From positions 62,039,078 to 62,103,077 of the forward strand of contig CM055895.1 of the NCBI GenBank assembly GCA_029582155.1: DNA of 64,000 nucleotides. Direction: 5' to 3'. The translations under genes and the position numbers were made by a program. Below, in pieces: positions 34,440 to 44,927 of this stretch (position 1 is its first letter; every line of letters begins with the position of its first letter). Below the pieces are notes generated by a model. It saw only the letters and a program-made list of their open reading frames with translations. It was not told where the DNA came from and ran no database searches. The DNA is from Panopea generosa (Eukaryota > Mollusca > Bivalvia > Adapedonta > Hiatellidae).

Positions 34440-36521
34440 ACTCCTATCACAAGTACCATTTATTTCACTATTCATCTCAGTAGAATTTCTTCTATTGCTA
34501 ACATTTTTACCTGACTTGCCACCACTACCACTATTCATATCACTACTATAGCCTCTATTACCAATCTTAGTTCCATCCCCTCTTTCACCACACTTACCCC
34601 AACTACCACTATTCATCTCACTATCATTGCCTCTTATCACTAGACTCACCAACACTACCACTGTTCATCTCACTTCCATTGCCTCTATCACTAATCTTAC
34701 TACTATCCCTTCTATCACCAGACTTACCACCATTATCACTATTCATCTTACTACCATCGCCTCTATCACCAGACTACTAACACGACCATTATTCATCTCA
34801 TTGCAATCTCTTCTATCACCATACTTACCACCACTATCACTATTTATCTCATTACCATCCACTCTTTCACCAGACTGACCACCACTACCGCTATAATAAT
34901 TCATCTCACTACCATCACCTCTATCACCAATCTCACTACCATCCCCTGTATCACCAGACTTTTCACCACTACCACTATGATAATTCATCTCACTACCATC
35001 GACTCTATCACCAATCTCACTACCATCCATTCTTTCACCAGATTTACCACCACTACCACTATAATAATTCATCTCACTACCATCACCTGAATCCCCAATC
35101 TCACTACCATCCCCTATATCACCAGACTTACCGACACTACACCTATAATAATTCATCTCACTACCATCCATTCTTTCACCAGACTTGTCATCACTACCAC
35201 TATAATAATTCATCTCACTATCATCACCTCTATCACCAATCTCACTACCATCCCTGTATCACCAGATTTACCACCACTACCACTATAATAATTCATCTCA
35301 CTACCATCGCCTGTATCACCAGACTTGTCACCACTACCACTATAATAGTTCATCTCACTTTCATCGCCTCTATCACCAATCTCGCTACCATTCCCTGTAT
35401 CACAAGACTTGTCACCACTACCACTATAATAATTCATCTCACTTTCATCGCCTCTATCACCAATCTCACTACCATCCCCTGTATCACAAGACTTGTCACC
35501 ACTACCACTATAATAATTCATCTCACTACCATCACCTCTATCACCAATCTCACTACTATCCCCTCTATCACCAGACTTACAAACACTACCACTATAATAA
35601 TTCATCTCACTATCATCACCTCTTTCACTAATCTCACTGCCAACCCCTCTTTCACCAGACTTACCAACACTACCATTTTTCATCTCATTGTAACCACCTC
35701 TATCACCAAACATACCACCACTATCACTTTTCATTTCGCTACCATCCACTCTTTCACCAGACTTACAAAGACTACCACTATAATAATTCATCTCACTATC
35801 ATCACCTCTATCACCAATCTCACTACCATCATCTCTATCACCAGACTTGTCACCACTACCACTATAATAATTCATCTCACTACCATCACCTTTATCACCA
35901 ATCTCACTACTATCCCCTCTATCACCAGACTTACAAACACTACCACTATAATAATTCATCTCACTATCATCACCTCTTTCACTAATCTCACTGCCAACCC
36001 CTCTTTCACCAGACTTACCAACACTACCATTTTTCATCTCATTGTAACCACCTCTATCACCAAACATACCACCACTATCACTTTTCATTTCGCTACCATC
36101 CACTCTTTCACCAGACTTACAAAGACTACCACTATAATAATTCATCTCACTATCATCACCTCTATCACCAATCTCACTACCATCATCTCTATCACCAGAC
36201 TTGTCACCACTACCACTATAATAATTCATCTTACTATCATCTCCTCTATCACTAATCTCACTGCCATCCCCTCTATCACCAGACTTACATACACTACCAT
36301 TTTTCATCTCATTGTAACCGCCTCTATCACCAGACATACCACCACTATCACTTTTCATTTCGCTTCCATCCACTCTTTCACCAGACTTACAAACACTACC
36401 ACTATAATAATTCATCTCACTATCATCACCTCTATCACTAATCTCACTGCCATCCCCTCTTTCACCAGACTTACCAACACTACCATTATTCATCTCACTG
36501 CAATCGCCTCTATCACCAGAC
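34440..36521 (-). repeat. 84-bp coding minisatellite, 3' part (about 22 units)
   Basis: The minus-strand unit encodes 28 residues of the form 'SGDRGDGSEIGDRGDDSEMN' plus 'YYSGSVGK'; the unit is itself built from two similar 9-10-residue halves. A 354-bp block (118 codons, with the unusual 'DSGGMFGDRGGYNEMKNG') at ~35,560-35,913 is repeated almost exactly at ~35,914-36,267. Units toward 34,440 become more diverged and merge into the unique acidic region of the gene. Confidence 0.95.
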
Positions 36522-38814
36522 TTTTTTTTTTTTTTTTCAAACTGTCCAATCTTTTTTTTTTTTTTTTTTCCAGCCATTCTACACTGTAGTGGCCCATTTA
36601 TTTTCCAATTAACAACATGGATAATTATATGTTTGAGCGAGAATAAACAAATCTGAGCAATATCAATACAAGTATTCCGTATTTCCATAAAAACACTTTC
36701 TCGATCATCCTCTTTCACTCATTTTTCAGCTGTCAATCTTATGTTTTTTGCATTTATTTTAAATAATGGACCTCACAATAGAGAATAAAAAAGAACAACT
36801 CTGTGTGCACGGTTACTTACGATACAGAAATAATAATAAAAATAATATGTTACATTATGGTTGGTGTTATTTTCAGGGTCTACTTACTTGCTTCATTTGT
36901 TTTAATAAAACATTTCTTACTTATTAATTGTGTCTATATTAACATTTTAAACATTTTTTTACCAGAACCTGGATAAAACACAAGTTGTATGGAAGGAAAT
37001 TAAAACCAGTATTTATCAAATTAATCTTGAAGTAAAGTTTTGAATTTATTCCATTTTTTTTCAAAAGTTTTTATGGTATTATTTTTAACTGCTATATATT
37101 TGTTTGCCCTAAAGGAATGTTTAAGTCTGTTGTGAAGTGCAGTTATAGATAATGGAGAAGTAAATTTTTTGGCTGAGAATATATATAGTATTTAATATCT
37201 AATATGATCTGCATATCAGCCATTATATAATGTTCTCCTATATTAAATATAAATAATTCTTCTATAAATGGTAAAGTTATACTGTTCCTTATAAACCATG
37301 TTTGTATTTTTTGAAGAAATGATCTTGTTGAAGGACATGTCCAGAGTAAATGAATAATGCTTTCCTCTTGATAACAATAAGAACATAGTGAGCTTGGGAC
37401 AGCTTTAATTATTTTTAAATATTTTTTTGTTGGTAAAATTCTATGGTTGATCCTGACTTGAAACCATTGTAAAATTGAGCTATAGTTATATTTGAAAGGT
37501 GATAAGAATATGTCTTTCCACGTTTCCTCAGAGATATTATAGATTTGCTCCCATTTAAATTTTGAAGTGGGTACTTCATCATTATTATTTAAAATATTGT
37601 AAAAATGTTGGCATCCTTTTATAGATTTAAAGTATACATTTATATTGGTGGGTAAAAGTGGATTTGGCATCTTTTTATTGTTGATGGTTATGCCATATTT
37701 CTTTGCTAATTTTTTTATTGCTTGTATTATTCCATGGAACTGTAGATAGTTGTTTTTTATGTTGTATATTGTTTTAAATTCATTTTCTGTCAAAAGCTCC
37801 CCTTTTTCTGACACGATATCATTAATAAAATATATACCCTTTTCATTCCATAGCTTATTTATTATGGGTTTTCCACCTACTAGCAAATTATTATTTTGAA
37901 ATATTGGTGTCTGAAGTAGATGTTCTAAGGTTGTAATTTTGTTTAATTGAATTATGCTATTGTGTGATTTAAGAACATCTCGCCAGAATGTATTGCTAAT
38001 TTTATTTATCTTTTTTGCTGTGTAAGCATTTCCAAAATTGCTAAGATTTGATAAACTAATTTCTTGTTCTATTATTCCACTCCAGGTTCCCCCCATACGT
38101 AGTAGTCTCCTAATCCATGTTGCCTTAAGTGCTAAAATAAATGCTTCAATGTTGATCATTTTTAATCCCCCTTCAATGTATTGTTTGGTGATAACTTTTT
38201 GTTTTATTTTGGCTGTCCCACCCCATATGAAATCGTAAAAAATTTAATTTATTTCTTTGATTACATTTTCATTAGGATTTGATAATGCTACAAATATATG
38301 ATTCAAAATAGGCAATAGCAAACTTTTTATAACAGTGATTTTTCCTAATGGAGTCAGATATCTTCTTGACCATTGTTTAATTTTAGATTTTATAATATTT
38401 ATTTTTTCTTTATAATTAATATTACTCATTTTGTCTAGATCAACATGAAAATTTATTCCTAATAGTTTAAACTCGTTTTTTCCCCAATTTAGTTTCCATT
38501 TTGTTTTGATTGTCTGACTACTGTATTTCTTAACTCCAATCCATACAACCTGTGTTTTATCAAAATTAACGCATAACCCCGAGATATTTGCAAAATGTGT
38601 GAGCTCATTCAGTGTTTCGTTTAAGAGATGATTCGGATCCATCAAGAATTGTGGATGTGTCATCTGCATATTGAGAAATCTTAAATTCGGTATTGTTAAT
38701 TTTAATTCCTTTAATGTTTTTATTTTTTCTTATTTTAATAGCTAGTATTTCAGAGCATAGAATAAAAATATAGGGAGATAAAGGGTCGCCTTGACGACAA
38801 CCTCTTCCTATGTT
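36522..38814 (-). mobile_element. 5'-truncated L1/Tx1-type LINE inside the minisatellite
   Basis: The minus-strand ORF2 remnant begins abruptly in the RT ('GRGCRQGDPLSPYIFILCSE', then 'QYADDTSTI'). It continues through 'FANISGLCVNFDKTQVVWIG' and 'LLGINFHVDL', an in-frame stop at ~38,244, the 'FIWGGTAKIKQKVI' connection block, 'GGLKMINIEAFILALKATW', and the C-terminal 'CSYCYQEESIIHLLWTCP' Cys/His motif. The protein ends near 37,026 after a late frameshift. The 3' end carries two A tracts (36,552-36,569 and 36,522-36,537 as T on plus). The 6-bp 'aagtct' on both sides fits a target-site duplication. One frameshift and one stop in the RT part suggest modest age. Confidence 0.9.
37026..38814 (-). 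pseudogene. L1/Tx1-type ORF2 C-terminal two thirds
   Basis: Retains the catalytic 'YADD' double Asp but has lost the endonuclease, the fingers and the first catalytic Asp by 5' truncation. Damage: a frameshift near 38,640, a stop at ~38,242 and a frameshift near 37,160. The G-x-x-Q-G-D-P-L-S-P form of RT motif B and the long C-terminal region are typical of the L1/Tx1 group and differ from the A-G-V-P-Q-G-S form of the LINE at 15,960, so the two belong to separate clades. Confidence 0.88.
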
Positions 38815-38820
38815 AAAAAA

Positions 38821-40795
38821 AGACTTACCACCACTATCACTTTTCATCTCACTACCATCCATTCTTTCACTAGACTTACCACCACTAACACTATAATAAT
38901 TCATCTCACTACCATCGCCTCAATCCCCAATCTCATTACCATCCCCTGTATCACCAGACTTGTCACCACTATCGCTATAAAAATTCATCTCACTATCATC
39001 GCCTCTATCACCAATCTCACTACCATCCCCTGTATCACCAGACTTGTCACCACTACCACTATAATAATTTATCTCCCTACCATTGCCTCTATCACCAATC
39101 TCACTACCATCCCCTCTATCACCAGACTTACAAACACTACCACTATAATAATTCATCTTGCTACCATCGCCTCTTATCACCAATTTCACTACCATCCTCT
39201 TTATCACCAGACTTACCAACACTACCACTATAATAATTCATCTCACTACCATCCCCTCTATCACGAATCTCATGGCCATCCTCTCTATCACCAGACTTAC
39301 CAACATTACCACTATAATAATCCATCTCACTACCATCACCTCTATCACTAATATCACTGCCATCCTCTCTATCTAGACTTACCAACACTACCACTATAAT
39401 AATTCATCTCACTATCATCGCCTCTATCACTAATCTCATTGACATCCTCTCTATCACCAGACTTACCAACACTACCACTATAATAATCCATCTCACTACC
39501 ATCCCCTCTATCACTAATCTCATGGCCATCCTCTCTATCACCAGACTTACCAACACTACCACTATAATAATTCATCTCACTACCATTGCCTCTGTCACTT
39601 ATCTCACTGCCATCCTCTCTATCACCAGACTTACCAACACTACCACTATAATTCATCTCACTATCATTGCCTCTATCACTAATCTCACTGCCTTCCCCTC
39701 TATCACCAGACTTACCAACACTACCACTATAATAACTCATCTTGCTACCATCGCCTCTATCACCAATCTCTCTACCATCCCCTCTATCACCAGACTTGCC
39801 AACACTACCACTATAATAATTCATTGCACTATCATCACCTCTATCACTAATCTCACTACCATCCTCTCTATCACGAGACTTACTAACACTACCACTATAA
39901 TAATTCATCTCACTATCATCGCCTCTATCTCTTATCTCACTGACATCCTCTCTATCACCAGACTTACCAACACTACCAGTATAATAATTCATCTCACTAC
40001 CATCGCCTCTATCACTAATCTCACTACCATCCCCTGTATCACCAGACTTGTCACCACTACCACTATAATAATTGATCTCCCTACCATTGCCTCTATCACC
40101 AATCTCACTTTCATCCCCTCTATCACCAGACTTACAAACACTACCACTATAATAATTCATCTCGCTACCATCCCCTCTATCATCAATCTCACTACCATCC
40201 TCTTTATCACCAGACTTACCAACACTACCACTATAATAATTCATCTCACTACCATCACCTCTATCACTAATCTCACTGCCATCCTCTCTATCACCAAACT
40301 TACCAACACTACCACTATAATAATTCATCTCACTATCATCGCCTCTATCTCTAATCTCACTGACATCCTCTCTATCACCAGACTTACCAACACTACCACT
40401 ATAATAATTCATCTCACTGTCATTGCCTCTATCACTAATCTCACTGCCATCCTCTCTATCACCAGACTTACCAACACTACCACTATAATAATTCATCTCA
40501 CTATCATCGTCTCTATCACTAATCTCACTGCCATCCCCTCTATCACCAGACTTACCAACACTACCACTATAATATTTCATTTTGTCACCATCGCCTCTAT
40601 CACCAATCTCTCTGCCATCCCCTCTATCACCAGACTTACCAACACTACCACTATAATAATTCATTGCACTATCATCACCTCTATCACTAATCTCACTACC
40701 ATCCTCTCTATCACCAGACTTACCAACACTACCACTATGATAATTCATCTCACTATCATCGCCTCTATCACTAATATCACTACCATCCTCTATTT
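38821..40795 (-). repeat. 84-bp coding minisatellite, 5' part (about 23 units)
   Basis: Same 28-residue unit as the other half, with more uniform copies. Variant order repeats here too (for example 'SAMNYYSGSVGKSGDRGDG' followed by 'EIGDRGDG' appears twice). The 459-codon minus frame at 39,369-40,748 is uninterrupted. The plus strand is also open because the period is a multiple of three. Confidence 0.95.
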
Positions 40796-41181
40796 CAGAA
40801 GTAGAAAAATCTGTTTATTTATATCTATAGAATTTAAAAACATGCTGCTATTATTCAGATACAGATATTTGTTTTCTTTTCTAGGGGGAGGGAGTGTCAA
40901 TAAAAAATTATAGTGCAGGAAAGTTATAAAATCATAGATAATACTGGCTTTTTGCATTATTGATTTTTTGATTTGTACTTTAAAAACTTAGTGCAAAAAC
41001 TCAGTAAGTGCAGTTACTGGGGTTTTGCACTGAGAAAAAAAATCATGAATGCAGTTACTGGATTTTGCTATTTTTTGAATTAAAACATTAAAAAAAAAAT
41101 TTCAACCACCATATTTTGATAAGAGGTGTAACTTACCTTTATATACCAAATTATTGAAAAAAGTCATTTTGGGATAAATGT

Positions 41182-41209
41182 CAGTTACTGGGGTTTTGCG
41201 CTGAGCCAA
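41182..41209 (-). repeat. Right terminal inverted repeat of the large transposon
   Basis: Perfect 28-bp partner of 32,890-32,917. Subterminal copies of the inner motif lie at 41,010-41,030 and 41,051-41,069. Confidence 0.9.
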
Positions 41210-41261
41210 CGAAATGAAATATTCAAACAGAATCAAAGGTAAAACACCTAGTAAATGAAGA

Positions 41262-41388
41262 TAAAACTTGAAATCAGCATGCAGGGTTCGCTCCCCGGCT
41301 CCACCCCATGGTCTCTGAAAAAAACAACACTCAGTATTGGTTCTGCCCAAGAAGAAGACCTAAGAGAGATATAAGCTCTGACCTATAT
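41262..41388 (+). mobile_element. SINE-B, 5'-truncated copy
   Basis: Contains 'agggttcgctccccggctcc' (B box), 'aacaacactcagtattggtt' and 'aagacctaagagagatataa'. Matches 57,876-58,022. Confidence 0.75.
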
Positions 41389-41560
41389 TCATTATCAAAC
41401 TAATATGAATTAGTATAAAATTAAAATTTGAAAACGGTATAATTGCAAAGTTTCAGATTAGTCCATGACAGAATTTATTCCTCACCTCTTACAATATATA
41501 AGAGCAATTCATAACCTTGGCCTTCTTGTTTAAATATGTATAATTATTTTGTAATTGCAG

Positions 41561-41747
41561 AGTTCTATGGCAGTCCAAAGTCCAATGGGATCAGATGCGA
41601 CTGTCACAGAAAATAAAAACTTTGACATCCACGACCAACCTCAGTGGAGAGATACTGGAACAACATTGTGGCGAGCTTCTCTCTGAGTGGAAGCATTCAT
41701 TTAGAACACCACATGGAGTTGTTGGATTGATCATGTGTGGAATAAAG
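41561..41747 (+). CDS. Penultimate exon of an unidentified host gene
   Basis: Flanked by a strong acceptor ('ttttgtaattgcag') and a donor ('aataaag|gttgat'). One frame is open throughout (62 codons), with 'LWQSKVQWDQMRLSQKIKT', 'GEILEQHCGELLSEWKHSF' and 'TPHGVVGLIMCGIK'. It ends on a complete codon, and the exon at 43,714 begins on one, so the two join in frame. Helix-rich, soluble-looking composition; no family recognised. The intron between holds a MITE, a SINE-A tail and a degenerate tandem repeat. Upstream exons were not found; the large transposon lies directly upstream. Confidence 0.5.
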
Positions 41748-41761
41748 GTTGATATAAATTA

Positions 41762-41928
41762 AGGCCATAATAAATTAATTGCTAGATTATCATCCCCGCC
41801 CACTCCCTAATTTTCATGCCACCTCGACCCTTTTTATTTTCATAAAAAAAAATAAAATCCTCCCGCCCTCCCTATTTTTTACAAAAAATTTGGATGATAA
41901 CCTAGCAATTAATTAATAATAGCCCGAC
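41762..41928. mobile_element. MITE-2, copy 2
   Basis: Inverted ends 'ataaattaattgctagatta' and, as its complement, 'ataacctagcaattaattaa'. The interior includes 'cctcgaccctttttattttc' and 'cccgccctcccta', the complement of the copy-1 blocks. Confidence 0.85.
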
Positions 41929-42104
41929 CTTACCTTTGCTGAATTGTTATAAACAATTTATGAATTTGACCATTACTTTTAGCATTCAGAAAGTGTCAAT
42001 TTTTTAGTGGGTTTAACGCCATTTTCAACACATTTTAGGTTAATATTTGGCCAAATCTGAAAGCACAATTGCAAATATTTCATTCTTTCGTTATTTTCTC
42101 TTCT

Positions 42105-42232
42105 TGCAGAGATGGGTATGCTTGAATACGGGTTAACCTTCCAGTATTTAAGGAAATAATGGTTAGAATAACTGATCACCCGTTGGCCCTCAATGGCATA
42201 AAAATGATGCTAAATATTCAATAAACATATAC
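42105..42232 (+). mobile_element. SINE-A, 5'-truncated copy
   Basis: Body from 'cttgcagagatgggtatgct' through 'gggttaacc', then 'cctcaatggcataaaaatga' and 'aatattcaataaa'. Confidence 0.75.
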
Positions 42233-42241
42233 ATCATTTTT

Positions 42242-42905
42242 TATGCTCCCCCAAAGGGGGGAATCATATAGTTATGGCCCTTTGATTGAGTCTGTGACCA
42301 AATTATTGTCTGTGCTATTTCTCTACAACCCCATGTTGGAATTTTGTGAAACTTGCTAGGATGCATCATTACCAAATGCTGATGGGCATATTGTCTTTGT
42401 GTTCCGGTTTGATCATTTTTTACAGAGTTATGGCCCTTTGATTCTGTCTGACCAAATTATTGTCTGCTATTTCTCTACAACCCCATGTTGGAATTTTATG
42501 AAACTTGCTAGGATGCATTATATCGAGTGCAGATGAGCATATTGTCTGTGTTTCGGTTTGATGATTTTTCATGGAGTTATTGCCCTTTCATTGAGTCTGT
42601 GTCCAAATTTTTGTTCGCACTTTTTTCTCTACAACCTCACGTTGGAATTTAATGAAACTTGCTATGTTTGTGTTTCGGTTCAATGATTTTTCACGGAGTT
42701 ATGGCCATTTGATTGAATCTGTGACCAAATTCTTTTCCGCTCTATTTCTCTACAACCTGTGGTTGGAATTTTATGAAACTTGCTAGGATGCATCATTACC
42801 AAGTGGAGATGTGCATATTGTCGTCATGATGCTATTTCCCTACAACCTTTGGTTTTAATTCTGTAAAACTAGCTAGGATCTGCGCATATTGTCATTTTGT
42901 TCCGG
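42242..42905. repeat. Degenerate tandem repeat, ~150-180 bp unit, about four units
   Basis: Each unit has 'gagttatggccctttgat', 'tatttctctacaaccccatg', 'ttggaattttgtgaaacttg' and 'gcatattgtc'. I recall this repeat type from molluscs. No protein. Confidence 0.8.
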
Positions 42906-43311
42906 TTAAATGATTTGCGAATTAGTTCTGTGGAGTGCAGAGCCACATATTGTTCCTGCTATACAGTTTGGTATTCTTCAAACAAGTAGCCCATACAGAA
43001 GCAAACACTCACTTGGGGAGCATCCATCGGTTCCATCGATATTTTCTTGTTCTATATATTATTTATTTAGTAAAGGGACAGATACAAGGCATGTTAGATT
43101 TACAACATCAGCAAAAATATTAATAAATGTTAAGAAATAATCAGTCTAATAAGGCTTATCAGTCACTATTTTATCAAACACATACATGTATAAAGAAGCT
43201 TACATGACATTATTTAACATCAAAGACAAAAAAAAAAGCGCTTTGAACGAGAACAAAATGAAATGAATTATAAAATTACATTATAAGACAGTTATAAATT
43301 TATTTTATTAT

Positions 43312-43680
43312 CCTAATTTTTCTTAAAAACAGGGAGAGCGGGAGAATTTTTTTTTTTATTTTTCATTTTTAAAATTTTTGATGTTTTCTTTTTATGTACA
43401 CTAATGGGCGGGCAGGGATTGTAAACTAGGGGGCGGGCGGGGATTGTTAACTAGGGGGCGGGTGGGGATTGTAAACTAGGGGGCGGGCAGGATTGTAAAC
43501 TAGGGGGCGGGCGGGGATTGTAAACTAGGGGGTGGGCGGGCAGGGATTGTAAACTAGGGGGCGGGCAGGCAGGGCTTGTAAACTAGGGGGCGGGCGGGGA
43601 TTGTAATCTATGGGGCGGGCGGGATTGTAAACTAGGGGGCGGCGGGATTGTAATCTAGCAATTAATTTATTATGGCCTAA
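43312..43680. mobile_element. MITE-2, copy 3, enlarged by an internal minisatellite
   Basis: Left part 'atttttcttaaaaacaggga' and right end 'aatctagcaattaatttatt' match copy 1 (32,378). Between them, at about 43,407-43,655, are some nine to ten units of 'gggcggggattgtaaactag' plus 'gg', varying by a few bases. The outer left inverted repeat is degraded. Confidence 0.8.
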
Positions 43681-43713
43681 TCTGTTTCAGATGACTTTGA
43701 CATTCTCTTTCAG

Positions 43714-43773
43714 GTAATTGCGACATCCCTCGCTTGTGCAGAACACGAGTACTTTCAGATACTTGAACACTGA
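43714..43773 (+). CDS. Terminal exon of the unidentified host gene
   Basis: Acceptor 'cattctctttcag' is followed by 19 codons, 'VIATSLACAEHEYFQILEH', and TGA. The phase matches the donor at 41,747, giving a continuous 'MCGIK|VIATS' junction. Short, but the paired splice sites and compatible phase support it. Confidence 0.5.
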   Translation, partial: VIATSLACAEHEYFQILEH

Positions 43774-44237
43774 CGAGTGAGAGGAACAGCTCTGACAATC
43801 AATTATTCCAAACCTTTAGACTTGTTTCTGCATGCAGAAAGAACACCTATTAATTGTGAAGTGTTTTACAGATTGGCCAGCTGGTCAGTCCAGTGTAAAG
43901 GTGAAAAGTTGAGAAGATGACAGATATTAGATATATAATGATGTTTAGTTTATCAGTGTCATAATTGAGAACATCGTCGAATACCCATTACGATAGGCTC
44001 CATTCGTCACATGATGGATGGAGAGTATCGGAATTGTCACCCAGGGTATCCGATCGGATGATGGATTGAGAACTGACTATTTGAATAGGTGTATTGCTTC
44101 ATATTCAAAGTTTAAGAATATCTAATGAATGAATGAATAGTGTCAGTTACTGTGTTTTACAACACATCAGCACATAAATAGATCAGTTTGTGCATGTAAT
44201 ATGAATATCTAAACATGGACAATATATATGTAAACTA
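43774..44237. other. Probable 3' UTR and flank
   Basis: Follows the stop codon at 43,773. No strong polyadenylation signal stands out before the Tc1-like element. Confidence 0.35.
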
Positions 44238-44419
44238 CACTGACCCAAAATAAAAACTTTACACTTAATATGTTTGAATATTTCTTTTGTTAACAAACAT
44301 GCTTGAAAACGTGTTATACATGGCTATCAGGATTTAATTGCGGATAATTATTATGCATTTGTTGCTTAGAATAGATAAAAAAAACTTCATTTTGTTTTAA
44401 AAAACACTTTTATCCAACT

Positions 44420-44927
44420 ATGCCACGTCTTTCTGAAACTGAGAGAAATCATGATATTGGTATGTTCATGGCTAGTCATTGGTAAAATCATTTTGGCTGT
44501 TCCGGAGAAACTATGTCCATTCTTGCAAACCTGTACAATACTGCTGGATATGTCAGAGATCATGTCAGACCTGGTAGCGTACGTGCAAAAACATTACATA
44601 CTCGTCGAGGTATTACGTTGTCTCACCAAGTAATCGTTTCTTACCTGCAATCAGTACTCCTTTGCATTACAGTGTTGACGAACAAACGATAATAAACAGT
44701 TTGAGACAAAACCATGATCCATTTTGTGCTCGGCGACCATACACTGGTCATATTCCGACAGCGCGCCTCAGAATACAAGCGAAATTAGTGATAATGCCTC
44801 TGTCCCCGAGCCTGAACCCCATATGGAATGAATTAGGTAGGAGTGTCAGGTCCAATCATCAAATTGATATCATACATGACCTCTGAAATGCACTTCTGTT
44901 GGAATGGACCATATTCTGAACACCCTT
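44420..44927 (+). pseudogene. Tc1-like transposase remnant
   Basis: Starts 'MPRLSETERNHDIGMFMASH', a standard Tc1-like N-terminus. Then 'SILANLYNTAGYVRDH' (helix-turn-helix and basic region), 'RRGITLSHQVIV', and in a shifted frame 'NSLRQNHDPFCARRPYTGHI'. The frame then jumps to 'PLSPSLNPIWNELGRSVRSN', the C-terminal motif of the DDE domain. About 100 residues with the first two catalytic Asp are deleted. Multiple frameshifts; inactive. Confidence 0.8.

Larger units (their letters stand above)
33880..40832 (-). pseudogene. Transposon-encoded protein with amplified acidic repeat region
   Basis: Reading 5' to 3' on the minus strand: an acceptor-like 'ataaacag' at ~40,832; about 45 units of a 28-residue acidic repeat; a unique acidic stretch with six consecutive Asp ('DDDDDDRPLIYF'); then a basic conserved region: 'SRGRKK', a one-base slip in a poly-A, 'QESNWKRN', 'KRNRGLSYTSHCG', 'CQLHITETQRETLFND', a stop, 'DLGYIDRQRDYMSQTI'. 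The R-K-R...N-W-K-R-N...R-x-x-G-x-x-Y plus C...R-x-x-L-F...D-L-G...Q-R-D-Y pattern matches an uncharacterised animal family I recall near transposons. An LINE splits the array, and there are several frameshifts. The repeat is in frame with the conserved region, so it amplified inside an exon. Not functional now. Confidence 0.6.
32890..41209 (-). mobile_element. Large composite DNA transposon with 28-bp inverted ends
   Basis: A perfect 28-bp inverted repeat lies at 32,890-32,917 and 41,182-41,209 (outer part 'ttggctcagcgcaaaa', inner part 'ccccagtaactg'). Diverged copies of the inner motif ('gcaaaactccagtaa') recur inside both ends, near 33,115, 33,168, 41,010 and 41,051, as subterminal transposase-binding arrays often do. 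Between the ends is one decayed minus-strand gene whose product family I associate with animal DNA transposons. The element is stretched by a ~4 kb coding minisatellite and by an L1/Tx1-type LINE insertion (36,522-38,814). Removing both leaves roughly 2 kb of core. No clear target-site duplication is visible. The superfamily is unassigned. Confidence 0.75.

Noticed and set aside
34440-40795. RGD tripeptides as integrin-binding ligands
   Set aside because: They arise from the acidic repeat of a decayed transposon gene with no signal peptide; coincidental.
39522-40913. 463-codon plus-strand Thr/Ile-rich frame
   Set aside because: Complement of the 84-bp array. The minus strand joins in frame to a conserved domain, the plus strand does not.
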